From: Odontocerum albicorne
Taxonomy: Eukaryota; Arthropoda; Insecta; Trichoptera; Odontoceridae
NCBI GenBank assembly: GCA_949825065.1
Contig: OX463856.1
Coordinates: 14,135,238 to 14,199,237, forward strand
Reading direction: 5' to 3'
DNA length: 64,000 nucleotides
Positions 54,266 to 64,000 of the stretch are shown one piece after another; the stretch's first letter is position 1; each line of letters opens with the position of its first letter. The notes under the pieces are model-generated. The model saw nothing but the letters and a program-made list of their open reading frames with translations. It was not told the DNA's origin and did not search any database. Position numbers and translations under genes: made by a program.

Positions 54266-54484
54266 ACACACCCATTTCGTTACCTTGTCGTATATAATAT
54301 TCATTAAAGACTCGTGAAATAGAACAGATACAATAAAAACAAGAGTATCCTCAGAACTAATGAAATAAACCCCCTTGTTCAATAAAGTCATGGGTAAAAT
54401 CCATATTCTCTAGAATAATGGTGTCACAGAAGTCTTATTTCGATTTAATAATCAGAAAATTCTAGATCGCTTAATATACCCGCA
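54266..54484. other. Spacer
   Basis: No recognised element. Confidence 0.4.
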
Positions 54485-54640
54485 GTCAGACTCTGGAACC
54501 AGTTAGCGGCCCCGTAAGACTATCACCCTCGTTGGTTGACTTCAAATAAAGACTTTAAAAATATTAGATCTACATTTATATTTTCAATGACGAAATAATT
54601 TATCCATAAATCATATTTTCTTGTCCTTTCCGATCTACTT
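54485..54640 (+). pseudogene. LINE C-terminal tail (RLWNQL family)
   Basis: VRLWNQLAAP-stop-DYHPRWLTSNKD then FKNIRSTFIFSMTK, with the ATGACGAAA also found at 23955 and 62757. Confidence 0.6.
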
Positions 54641-55785
54641 TCTCCTCATTGGCAGTATTTGGTAACATTTATAAATATTTCGTTTTTTTATTAGTTCATT
54701 CATCTTGTAAGTATGCGTACACATTTTTTTACATTTTAGGGAATGTTATATATAACCTTTATTCTGCAATTGACACTAATCTAAGCAACTCTTGTCTAAT
54801 CCGTAAAAAGAGATTACCATCTCACAATAAACTCACCATTTGTTTATCTTTCAATAAAGTTCCTAAATGAATAAATTGTACATATTGTTTTTATTTATCT
54901 TTTCAATAAAATGATATACTACAAATTTTCCTCAGTTAATATAAATTCGATAAATAGATCTATAAGTGTAGGTGGGTATTCGATTCGAAGAACTAACATA
55001 CTGACGCTAGTTTGTTTCATTATTTGTGTTTGGAATCAAGGCTATTGTAACTACATATCGTACATAACATTCAGTTTACCTTCATACGGGATACCTAAGT
55101 TTTCATAGTTTAGAGACAGTTTATCCACAAGCGCCATACATGAAGAGCAAATAGTGAATAAATTGCGACTATCCCAGTGTCAAGTATCGAGCAGGCCATA
55201 TTGTTATCAAGCGTACTAGATGTGGCAAAACATGACAAGTGTTATGTAATACTCGTATTTATGCAAAAACAATGTTATAAATTAGTCACTCAAATTACAT
55301 GAATTTTAATTTTCCTTTCGTTTCTCGTAATTTCAGTTCAATTGAGATTATGACGTCACGTCATCAGTGTGAAGTAAAGCATCAGATCGTAAAGATTTTG
55401 ACATCAATCTAAATCTGCAGGCCGACTACAGTATTCATGTCTATCATAAATAGAATACTGAATTTTCCAACCGGTTATCAAAAAACGTGTCTTAACATGT
55501 GTTGATAAGTATTCCGTCAACTGACAAAAAAATGAAAACATTGCAGAGCTTGCAAGTGAAGGAATGTGTTAAGCACAAGAAGAGAAGTGAGACCCGGTAT
55601 ATACTCGTATATAAGGAGTGTGATTTAACTCTCAATAAAGGAGAATGTTATCAGAATTACCAAACTTTACTAAATAATAAAGTATTTTTAACAAATGTAC
55701 GATATTTCATTTCAGTATTGCGGTATATTTAATATTTACTTAATTTTTTTTAGTAAACCCTTTACAAAAATGATAATTCCTCAAA
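54641..55785. other. Unassigned
   Basis: Open frames at 54649-54870, 54911-55108 and 55499-55732 (+) have no motif. Confidence 0.4.
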
Positions 55786-55872
55786 AACCAACTGTTTTGA
55801 TTCTGATCGATTCTTAAAGTATTATTCTGAGCGATCGAAGTTTTGATTCTGATCGATTCTTAAACTGATTAA
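55786..55872. repeat. Tandem duplication of about 46 bp
   Basis: TTTTGATTCTGATCGATTCT then TAAA occurs twice, separated by TTCTGAGCGATCGAAG. Confidence 0.85.
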
Positions 55873-55974
55873 AATACGTAATCGTACTACTGTACACTCG
55901 AACTTATGATATTAAGTATTTTACATTTTGTATTTTGTTGTCAAAGTAGGACAAACGTCCAAATAAAGTAAATA
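55873..55974. other. Spacer
   Basis: No recognised element. Confidence 0.4.
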
Positions 55975-56175
55975 TATTGATTAAGTGCCGTGCTACTCGT
56001 ATGTATTGATGATTAAATGTATGTATTGATTAAGTCCCGTACTACTCGGATGTATTGATGATTAAATGTATGTATTGATTAAGTCCCATACTACTCGTAT
56101 GTATTGATGATTAAATGTATGTATTGATTAAGTGTCATACTACTCGTATGTATGTCATACTACTACGTACGTATG
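55975..56175. repeat. 49-bp tandem repeat, about 3.5 copies
   Basis: Unit starts near 55999, 56048 and 56097: GTATGTATTGATGATTAAAT, GTATGTATTGATTAAGTCCC, GTACTACTC. Ends in shorter TATGTCATACTACTAC repeats. Confidence 0.9.
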
Positions 56176-56194
56176 TCATACTACTACATTGTTT

Positions 56195-56450
56195 TATTTA
56201 TTTTACACATTACAAGAAATATACACAATTTGCGATAAAAACAACACGATATTTAATTTGGACACATAATTTTAATGAATCTGGATTTGCTGCCATTTAT
56301 TTGTCGTGTCCCCAGTAAACTAGGATTTTACCTGTATCTCATTGAGGGCATATTGCATGAAAAAATAAATTGATATTTTTTCCGATTTTTTATTACATAA
56401 AAGTCCGTTGTTCATTCTCATCCACCTGACAAATTTATATTTCGCATATT
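56195..56450 (+). repeat. Dispersed repeat C
   Basis: ATTACAAGAAATATACACAA, GCCATTTATTTGTCGTGTCC, CCAGTAAACTAGGA, then AAATAAATTGATATTTTTTCC and CATTCTCATCCACCTGAC. Confidence 0.8.
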
Positions 56451-57159
56451 AACTTAAATTTAATTAAATTAGATTTTTTTATTAAAAAAAAATTTAAAAA
56501 ACTCCTTTTTTTTCAGAAATTAATAGATTAAATAAATATATAAATGGTTTAATAAATTATTACATAGTATCAAGTAGTAAAGAAATAACGAGGAATAAAT
56601 ATTGTCCATGTCTTGTTTAATTCGAATTTCATGCTTTTATTTCAATACAATTAACACACAAAGAAACAGAAAACAATTTCAAAATGAATTACTTATAAAT
56701 ATTACATTGAAGAACAAAACTGCTGTAATCTTATTTGAAAAGTAACAGTTATTTTATGCTTTGATTTAAATTAAAAAATATATTTTTTTCGATATTACAA
56801 GGGAATAAAAGAAAACAGGTTTGCTGTGAGGCTTATATACGATATAACACGAAATAAGTATCCAGATTTTTGGAAGGGAGAAGACGTGCGAAGAATGAAA
56901 AAATGTCACAGCGCGTATTTCAAATAAATTAAAGATATATTTGTACCTGTGTAGTAAAAAGAAAAATAATGTTCTAAAATATAATAAGTCTTTAATATAT
57001 TATACAGACACTTTTCTCATTACTCTAATTGCCTAATCAACATTTTAATACATGTTTTAATAATAACAGTAGATAATGGAAACTGTTATTCGAAATAGTC
57101 GAGGTGTAACATTGTAAAATCTAGAATTATATTCTTGCTCTACGTGTTCAAGCGTGTGG
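56451..57159. other. AT-rich, unassigned
   Basis: No recognised element. Confidence 0.4.
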
Positions 57160-57375
57160 ACTGAAAAACATCTGGTGTCTCCGTGGCTGGGCTCGCCCTA
57201 TATTGGTGGGGTGTATCTTGGCCGGGGGGATGTTATTAGATGAGCCCAGACCTTTTGATAACTTCTGTATTTAATGTATTATCTGCAATTTATGTGTTTT
57301 AGAAGTGTTAGTTAAATATATTTTGTACATACTATGTTACTGTCAATAAACCTATATTTATTTTTATTTATTTTA
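57160..57375 (+). repeat. Dispersed repeat D
   Basis: CTGAAAAACATCTGGTGTCT, TATTGGTGGGG, GCCCAGACCTTTTGATA and TGTCAATAAACCTATATTTA; partner of 20865-21090. Confidence 0.75.
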
Positions 57376-57823
57376 TTTATATTTATTTATAGATGGATAA
57401 TGAGAGGACTTCAGAGTTTTGGAAGTCCAGGACTGGAAGTGCAGATTGCAAAACTGGGGAGAATCGAGAAGACTTCCTTAGGTACACCCCAGGATATGAA
57501 GCCATGATGATAATTTAAAAACTTAACATCAGTGAAATCGTTTTTAACGCATATCTTAGGAACTGAAAGAAGACCATCTGATAAATTGAACGGATGTGTC
57601 ACCACTTGAGAAGAAACCCCTTTAGGCAGTTCCTTTTTTCATTACTACGTGACGACACTAAATAAGAAAATTTCTATCTTCTTCTATAGATCGTACTGTG
57701 TTACCATGTCGTGGGGACTTATTTTGTCCCCCATAACAGCGTGGGTGCTTGTGAGATCGAACTATACTGAATTGATAAATTGAAAACATACCTTAATTGA
57801 TACCAAATTAAAATCAATGTACA
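57376..57823. other. Unassigned
   Basis: No recognised element. Confidence 0.4.
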
Positions 57824-57827
57824 TTAA

Positions 57828-58668
57828 CCCTTTGTTACCTGAACATAGAATTTGTTTTGTTAAATATCTCTTGTAGTAGGATGCTAGAGAGGGATTATTT
57901 TTTTTTTATTTTTTTTTATTCTAAGTCATCCAAAAAAAGGGTGGTACAAATTTGAGCCGTCAGTGAGCAAAGGCATAAAAAAACGACAAATATGTTTTGA
58001 ACAATCGTATAATTATATCAATCGATTTTACAAAAACAAATGTTAATAAACTTCTACTTTCTATGATGTGATACTTTGAGTGATGATGTGTGAGGAGTTG
58101 AATTTCGCAAGATGTTTCCAGTTGTAGTTGAGTGTCACTGTTTGTCAGGTTGATGAGAGCGTGCAACGGGGTTTTGTTTTTGTGTAATCAAAAATCGGAA
58201 AGAAGTATCGATTTATTTTTTCATGCTAAATATCCCCAGTGAGATACAGGCAAAAGCCTAGTTTACTGGGGATACGACAAATGAAAGGCAACAAACCCAG
58301 ATACATTAAAATTGTATGTCCAAATAAAATTACCTGTTGTTTTTTCGCAAGTTGTGTATACTCGTATTTCTTGTCATGTATAATAATAAATAAAATAATA
58401 AACACACTTACCTGCCATTTTCATTAATATTTTTATATCCAAAAATGAATAATAAAACACGCGTCCAATCAGTGTGACAGTCAACATTAACCTGAGATAC
58501 CTGGTGGCATTTTTAATAAATACATGTTCCAAAACTGTTTGCATTGTAAAATATTAGTACACATATGTGATATGATGACAGGGATTGATCAAACAAATTT
58601 TGATGTATAATGCTAGAATGAACGTTTAAATCTGGTGGTACAAATTTGTACCGTCAGATGGCAAAGGG
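57828..58668. mobile_element. piggyBac-type non-autonomous element
   Basis: 841 bp bounded on both sides by TTAA (57824-57827 and 58669-58672), the target duplication of piggyBac elements. Ends: CCCTTTGTTACCTGAAC on the left, CCCTTTGCCATCTGACG (reverse) on the right, followed on both sides by an (A)AATTTG block. An extra internal copy of the right end lies at 57940-57974 (GGTGGTACAAATTTGAGCCG). No transposase is encoded. Repeat C (58080-58400) is nested inside. Confidence 0.75.
58080..58400 (-). repeat. Dispersed repeat C, long copy, nested
   Basis: Reverse of 50625-50885: GTGTCACTGTTTGTCAGG, AATCAAAAATCGGAAAGAAG, AGTTTACTGGGGATACGAC, AATGAAAGGCAACAAACCC. Confidence 0.8.
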
Positions 58669-58672
58669 TTAA

Positions 58673-59797
58673 AGTTCAGTTTATCTGCTTGTTTTGATAA
58701 TAGTGTTACGAATAACACAGTTATAAAAGATTTCAAAGTAAAGTACAGTAATGCATTTCGAATTATATTTATACTTCCAAGATATTACAAAGCTACAAAG
58801 ATGTTTACCCAATGTTTTATGTCAGATTTTGATGATACTAAAACAATGTGAAATATATAACACATGATCGTACAATACAAACTGACAAGCGTCAATTAGA
58901 CATATAACAAGTCACTTATTTCCGCAGCGCTACTAGAGATGTAGTTGGTGAGAGTATAAATGTTTGAATATTTTATAAGAACTTGCTTTGATATTTTACT
59001 AATTACACAACTAAAATGTGTTACAAGAGCAACGCTAAGTCTTACGTATGTCATGTTTCATTGGAAGTGTATGTGGTATATTAATCCAAAGGAGAAAACA
59101 TTTGTCAGTAGTGATTTTTAATACACTTTGGATGTTTATTATTATTTTATTTTTCTTATAGCTTGACGTAGCGTTAATGTTTCCTAATTCATTGTTTTGT
59201 ATTTATTTTGGGACTTATGTAAAATTCATTATTTGGTATATATAGTATTTTTTGACTTATGAAAAATTCATTGTTTTGTATATGTTGTGTGACTTATGTA
59301 AAATTTTGACTATTTACTTTCTTCTTTACGAGTAATAAATTGATTATTGAAAGATCGATGTTTGTTTTAATAGAAAATTTATTTTATTTATATTATAATG
59401 ATTTATTGGAGTTATTTTTGTTTCGTCTTTATACATTTACTTTCCTTTCAGGTTTCATTGTATCCCTTATAGTTTTTAATGGGTGTATTGTATTTCACAC
59501 CCTTCAATACTTGCAGGAATATTATTTTTATTATTAAAATCGATTTCCTCCATGTATCAAAATTTCGGCATTATATATTTGAAGTATTTTTTTCTGAATT
59601 CAATGTTAACGTTATTATGCAATTAATAATTATTGAAAAACATGTTTGTTTATATGCGGAGAAGTAACCCAATCGTTGTGTAAAGCATAAGTAATGGCAT
59701 ACAGTGGTATGTATACATCATCAATATTTTGATCGAAGGTATCGAAAACTCTTTTGTCCCCTTTTGTAATTGTATAATATTACACTTTCGTTGTATA
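58673..59797. other. AT-rich, unassigned
   Basis: Repeated TATGTAAAATTCATTGTTTTG-like phrases at 59215-59300. Nothing else. Confidence 0.4.
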
Positions 59798-59995
59798 CAA
59801 CCTGGCGGGCATATTGCCATTTGGCAATATCTTCCAACTAACCAAAAAGGTTTTAAATAGGCCTTAAGTAAAAACCAAATTGGAAAAAATGAAAACCAAT
59901 CTGGAAAAAATCTAGGTTCCAGCGGAATTTGAACCCCCAACCTCCAGGATGGAAGAAAGGTGTCTTACCAACTAGGTCACAGAGGTCACAAGTGT
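59798..59995 (-). repeat. SINE-A, nearly complete
   Basis: Plus: GGCGGGCATATTGCCATTTG, GCAATATCTTCCAACTAACC, GGCCTTAAGTAAAAACCAAA, with an internal duplication (ACCAA(A/T)(T/C)TGGAAAAAAT twice), then GGAATTTGAACCCCCAACCT, CCAGGATGGAAGAAAGGTGT, CTTACCAACTAGGTCACAGA. A box (reverse) TGTGACCTAGTTGGTAAG. Confidence 0.85.
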
Positions 59996-60269
59996 CCATG
60001 TATCTAATGCATAAAATATTAACTTAGCAAAGGACTTACTAGAGTCTAACATAGTTGCTTTTCATATTCTTGGAGAGTAGGCGAGACGTAACGAAGAGAA
60101 TAAGTCTTAAAAACATGTATTTTCCGATAGTATCCGTGTGTTGAAGCTAAGATAACTAAATGGTGGGGCAAAGAAATGCCGCACACTCAGTATAACCAAT
60201 TGAGGAAGAAATTCTGCTGAAAGAGATAGATGGTAGAGAATCTCACAGGCACCCACGACCCATTCTGAG
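59996..60269. other. Unassigned, probably upstream LINE sequence
   Basis: No motif before the endonuclease text starts. Confidence 0.35.
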
Positions 60270-61225
60270 TTATAGGGATGATAATATGGATATAGAACTC
60301 GATAACATCGGATAGGACATTATTGGACTCGGCGAAGAGTGCAGGATGGGAGAAGGTATTATTAGTAATAAAGATGAGTACATGCTTTACTACTCAGGTA
60401 CGAATACTGACAGAACAAGTGGCATGAGTGTTATCATACACATAAAATGAATAGAGTTATCGAGTGTAAAAGCTCGTCAGACAGAGCAGCTCTCCTTGCC
60501 TTAAGGTTGAGAGAACAATACCAACTGCAGATTTTTCAGGTTTATGCACCTACTCAAAGCTTAATAGACGAGAAGTAGAAGATTCCTACAAAGACATACA
60601 TCTTCAAAAATCAGGTAGATATCACTTTCAAATCTTAATGGGTAACTTGAACGCAAGAATTGGAAGATAATATTGATGTTGAAAAATTCGGTTTTGGGAC
60701 ACGTGATGAAAAAGGCAACCGACTTGTGGAATTTACCGAAATAAATACATTTTCCTCACGAAGCATTGCACGATTTTGAACCGTTTCAATAAAAGTAGCG
60801 ATCATCGACTTGTAAGATGTCAAGTCAACATTAAATTAAATAGGCCTAAAATGATTAAGAAACCCGGTACTCGAGTGGATACCACAAACCGGAAAATTAA
60901 AAATCAAGAGTTTCAAATCAAACTCAAAAACAGATTATTTGTCCTTGAAAATCATTCCAATACTCGATAAACGAAGTGAACAAAAATATATTGAGCTCGA
61001 TAAGAAAATTTGGAAACTCTCCATGAATCCAAAAAGCATCTAACATAAATTGTCATAAGAAACGTTGAAACTAATGGAAAAAATGAGAGAGATGAAAGCC
61101 TCATCACAGATTTCAGATGCGGCTAAATGTTCTAACCTTTGTAAATTATTTCACCAAAAGATTCGCAAGGATATCAATGAATTTAATATGACCTCATCAG
61201 AAGAACTATCAAAACTGTAAAAGCC
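60270..61225 (+). pseudogene. LINE endonuclease (EEP) domain and linker, broken
   Basis: In order: DIIGLGEECRMGEGIISNKD, EYMLYYSGTNTDRTSGMSVI, then LQIFQVYAPTQSLIDE, HFQILMGNLNARIGR, EKFGFGTRDEKGNRLVEFT, SSDHRLVRCQVNIKLNRPKM, and EKMREMKASSQISDAAKC, LFHQKIRKDINEFN. These are the apurinic-type endonuclease blocks of LINEs (E.RW.G.G, YSG, V.APT, MGDFNA, SDH) and the start of the RT linker. The catalytic GDFN is GNLN here, several frames are shifted, and the stretch between VEF and SDH is deleted. No RT follows. Confidence 0.85.
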
Positions 61226-61279
61226 TCAAGAGGACAAACTTTGGATTTTAATCCACGGACAATAAGTGGATTCGAATTC

Positions 61280-61345
61280 CAAGTTAGTGCCCTTGAGGAG
61301 AGCTTGCTCTCTAAACGATGCTATATAAATTGTCATAATTACGAG
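61280..61345 (+). repeat. LINE 3' tail with stem-loop (TVAGP family)
   Basis: CCTTGAGGAGAGCTTGCTCT then CTAAACGATGCTATATAAAT, same as the end of 18513-18740. The stem GAGAGC-TT-GCTCTC is exact. It follows the endonuclease remnant after an apparent deletion of the whole RT. Confidence 0.75.
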
Positions 61346-62139
61346 TATAAGGAATAAATGAAAAAAATATGATCAAGATTGTGGGTGTTTCCTTTGTCAA
61401 ATAGATAATGAGATACTCAAGGAATACTGAGGAAATATATACTTCGAGCACTTGTTCCATCGATAAAGCGAGAGTAACCCGCCGCCCCCGGCTTGAGGCT
61501 CGATAACATAAGTTACAAAGCGTTTATAAACACATTTAGCGAGACGTGGATAAGAGTGTTCAATTTCGGCAATTTCCTGAATTATTCCCATTCAATTACG
61601 TTTGGAAAATAAAAATATTTTCTCTGCGGAGAATGGCAATTGTGCTCTTTCGGCTGTGAGACGAGATGAGAACGCGCCAATCCCCCCGTAACTGCCTTCT
61701 AACGGTCTCACAGCTGTCTTTGGATACTATCGATCAGACATTCCCAACATAATTTATTTGCCTTTTTTTTAATTTAAACTTATTAAGGTCTGTACTAAGG
61801 TTATTAAAGGGTAAAATTATACGTAAGATCGATTGGTTTAAGTCCTTAGTCTCGCTTTTACCAACTTGACTCCAACCAGTATGAGTTAAACCCCAATAAG
61901 TCCCGTAGCCGAACAATGAGAATTTAATGAAAAGGGTGAGAAAATGAAATGAAACAAAAAAAAAATGGGGATAAATGAGGGAGACCTGTGGGCGTGGGAA
62001 GGACCATAGCAAATGCAGTGGAAATTCATGTACTGAAAAGAATATGTCATACACATATGTTGATACATGACAAGAGAAGGTTTTTCTTCTTTTCTTAGAT
62101 AATTTGATATGCCTCTATTTTTGGATCGTTACGAAAATG
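61346..62139. other. Unassigned
   Basis: No recognised element. Confidence 0.4.
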
Positions 62140-62222
62140 AACTCAACCAAAACCAGTCCGAAAGTGAAACAACCAAGGATTAAACATGCGAATGCTAACC
62201 ATTAGACCACGGACGCCGCTAA
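62140..62222 (-). repeat. tRNA-like pseudogene or SINE head
   Basis: Minus: GCGTCCGTGGTCTAATGGTT, AGCATTCGCATG, TTTAATCCTTGG. The A-box half resembles tRNA-Glu/Asp (GTGGTCTA.TGGTTAG.ATTC); the anticodon-T arm is shortened, so it is not a working tRNA. Confidence 0.6.
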
Positions 62223-62261
62223 ATTATTCTTTTAATTAAGGATGAATTTAAAGTACAGTAA

Positions 62262-62335
62262 AAAATAGTCCGTTGAGATGGTTTGGATATATTGAATGAA
62301 TGGGTGACGAAATACTGAATAAACAAATTAAAATA
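62262..62335 (+). pseudogene. LINE tail scrap
   Basis: SPLRWFGYIE-stop-MGDEILNKQIK: LRWFGHIERM...L.K type. Joined directly to a different LINE tail. Confidence 0.6.
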
Positions 62336-62560
62336 CATAGTGAGGTGGGGAAGAAGCACAAGGCGTTTCTGGAGGGATCATTTGGACCGTATGGAGGATA
62401 CAATACTGGCAAAAATCGCTAAGACGGAAACCCCTAGCAGCAGGAGATTACCAGGAAGGCCGCCGAAAAAGCTGAAGGATAGCTGGACGTCATCATCCCA
62501 GGACAGCCCACCGTCACAAACAGGTCATACGACCTAGACCAAGAGGAAGAAGAAGAAGGA
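62336..62560 (+). pseudogene. LINE tail (RRFWRDHLDRMED family)
   Basis: VRWGRSTRRFWRDHLDRMED, TILAKIAKTETPSSRRLPGR, PPKKLKDSWTSSSQDS. Open to its stop. Related to 43900-44150. Confidence 0.75.
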
Positions 62561-62659
62561 AAAGCAAGCTTGATTGAGAGTCGTGGAAGAGGACGAGAAA
62601 AGTTGTTATAATCTCGTTAGGACCCCTTGAATTATCAGGAGTTTTAAGATCCCCTTAAT
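62561..62659. other. Spacer
   Basis: Purine-rich. Confidence 0.4.
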
Positions 62660-62810
62660 GTCCATGCCGTCAGTCTCTAAAACCAGTAACAGACTGTCGT
62701 AAGACGCTCACTCTCCTTGGTTTACTTCAGAGACTAAAAAATATTACGTCTCTCTTCGATGACGAAACGTGTTCCTTAAATAACTTATATTTAATGGTAT
62801 CTTCATTTTC
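62660..62810 (+). pseudogene. LINE C-terminal tail, decayed
   Basis: VSL-stop-NQ-stop-QTVVRRSLSLVYF then LRLSSMTKRVP, aligned with 54485 and 19725. Confidence 0.5.
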
Positions 62811-62937
62811 TTCCTTCGTTACCAATCATTGGTGACATTTGCAAATATTTAATTGTGTTTCTTTTCTCATTTATTTTTTTAATGCTTTAAGAATACATAT
62901 ATTTTTTTTGAAAATACGTTGTAATTTTTCACCCAAA
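62811..62937. other. Spacer
   Basis: AT-rich. Confidence 0.4.
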
Positions 62938-62990
62938 TAACCAAATATCTGCGTCATTCTTCTCTGGTTGGTTTGAAGAGACTTTCGTTT
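62938..62990 (+). repeat. SINE-A body fragment
   Basis: TCTCTGGTTGGTTTGAAGAG. Confidence 0.45.
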
Positions 62991-63479
62991 AGCATTATCT
63001 CGTCATTTGTATATTTTACGACAAAGTGTCTTAATAAGTAAAGATTTAATGAACACGTGCTAATAATTATTTATTTACTAGATAATTTATAACTCGGGCC
63101 ATGCACGATTTCACAGTTGTTTTAATAATGTTTCAGAACTACTATAAAACTCTTATATTATAAAACGGTGTTTGAGAACAAACAAACGTAAAATATTTGT
63201 ATGTATTTTCAAAAACAAAAAAAAGGTCAAACATTTTTTATTCGAAATACAGCAGTAAACAAAATAATACCGCCCCAACATATCAACAGACAGTTGAATA
63301 TCAAAACTATAAAATCTTCACTTGCGACTGTTATTTAGAGCGTTCCAGATATATCTGAGTATTTATTATATTGACAACTCTCCAGTTATCTCAAACTGAA
63401 ATGAAGTACGTTAGATACCTTGTAGTTTTTATTAATTCGTTTTTTTTTCTATAAAATATATTACATAGTTTTTTTTTAT
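62991..63479. other. AT-rich, unassigned
   Basis: No recognised element. Confidence 0.4.
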
Positions 63480-63900
63480 ATAGCGCTGTTTAGAGAGCAT
63501 ACACTATTGGCATTAAAAATATTACAAAACACGATATAATTGACAGATTAAAAATGTTACAAAATAAATATACAAAAATTGAATAAAATGATAGGACGAT
63601 AGAAGCTGAGGCATGAATATGTTCAGAAAAACATATTTAGCAAAAAAGAAGACGTCGAACCAGAAAGAAACCTTTTTAGATCTTCTAATGATAACACATT
63701 CGGATTTAAGTGTAGTGTAATATGTAGTTTTCATATATGATCTAGAATTTTAAGAAGACAAAAAGTTTGTCTTCAAGTGCTTCCTAAAGCTGCACATACC
63801 ATCCATAACTCTAACACTAAGAGACGTAGACCATTCCACACAACAGGACCAGTAACTCGTTGAAAATTCATTTGTTTCATTTAGTTATATTTCTTGTATA
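63480..63900 (-). pseudogene. LINE C-terminus and 3' end (TVAGP family)
   Basis: Minus: QRVTGPVVWNGLRLL, then after a frame shift MCSFRKHLKTNFLSS; the 3' end reaches ATGCTCTCTAAACAGCGCTA at 63480-63505. Same family as 18513-18740, inverted. Confidence 0.75.
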
Positions 63901-64000
63901 AAATTTGACAGGCATTTTTACTAAAAAAATTAATTTGATTTACACAATATTCATTGTTTCTCAATTATCACAATGGGCATGCATATGCTTTATTTTGTGG
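63901..64000. other. Window edge, unassigned
   Basis: No recognised element. Confidence 0.4.

Noticed and set aside
62140..62222. Functional tRNA gene
   Set aside because: The A-box half is good but the anticodon-to-T-arm part is shortened and no acceptor pairing can be formed.

Overview
This is about 64 kb of AT-rich eukaryotic DNA, most likely from an arthropod, probably an insect with a repeat-rich genome. The basis is the element mix: several degraded LINE families, two Tc1/mariner-type transposases, Penelope-like elements (PLEs), a piggyBac-type TTAA element and tRNA-derived SINEs. I cannot name the species. I found no convincing host exon, true tRNA, rRNA, bacterial gene or CRISPR array. 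Almost every long open frame is a piece of a transposable element, the antisense of one, or a low-complexity frame. The window reads as an intergenic or intronic repeat landscape.

Layout. 0-9 kb: LINE scraps (391, 2429-2797, 6490-6899) and two SINE families. 9-17 kb: a tandem array (9985-10200), three palindromic PLE units (10479-11235), mariner debris (11.6 and 14.2 kb), and a longer PLE copy (15723-16600) that still encodes part of a GIY-YIG endonuclease. 17-28 kb: more LINE tails, a 54-bp minisatellite, and a SINE (24891-25270) inserted in a LINE with a 10-bp target duplication. 27.5-33 kb: a mariner C-terminus, a PLE palindrome, and a nearly complete but dead Tc1/mariner element (31458-33062) with terminal inverted repeats of about 115 bp. 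34-38 kb: LINE reverse-transcriptase fragments and another PLE palindrome. 38375-39934: a large inverted-repeat element. 41-44 kb: tandem arrays, including four copies of a 129-bp (43-codon) RT segment and a 39-bp minisatellite. 46.9-48.3 kb: a PLE palindrome and a fresh-looking 5'-truncated LINE with a 14-bp target duplication. 50-59 kb: dispersed repeats C and D, more SINEs, and a piggyBac-type TTAA element (57828-58668). 60-64 kb: a LINE endonuclease remnant and LINE tails.

Main discovery. The palindromic units are short mobile elements. Three of them have clear 12-14 bp target-site duplications and share the same end points. Each arm carries a hammerhead-ribozyme-like core: CTGATGA, a short stem II, GAAA, a self-complementary stem III (ACCGGT) and a GGG/CCC stem I. 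The inverted-repeat element at 38375-39934 carries the same layout with a different but still complementary stem II (ACAC/GTGT), a different palindromic stem III (ATGCAT) and a good stem I (GTGA/TCAC plus TTG/CAA). Compensated change at three helices argues for RNA structure. One copy retains a PLE-type GIY-YIG endonuclease on the same strand as its downstream ribozyme-like arm, which fits the published association of hammerhead ribozymes with PLE terminal repeats. Self-cleavage itself is inference.
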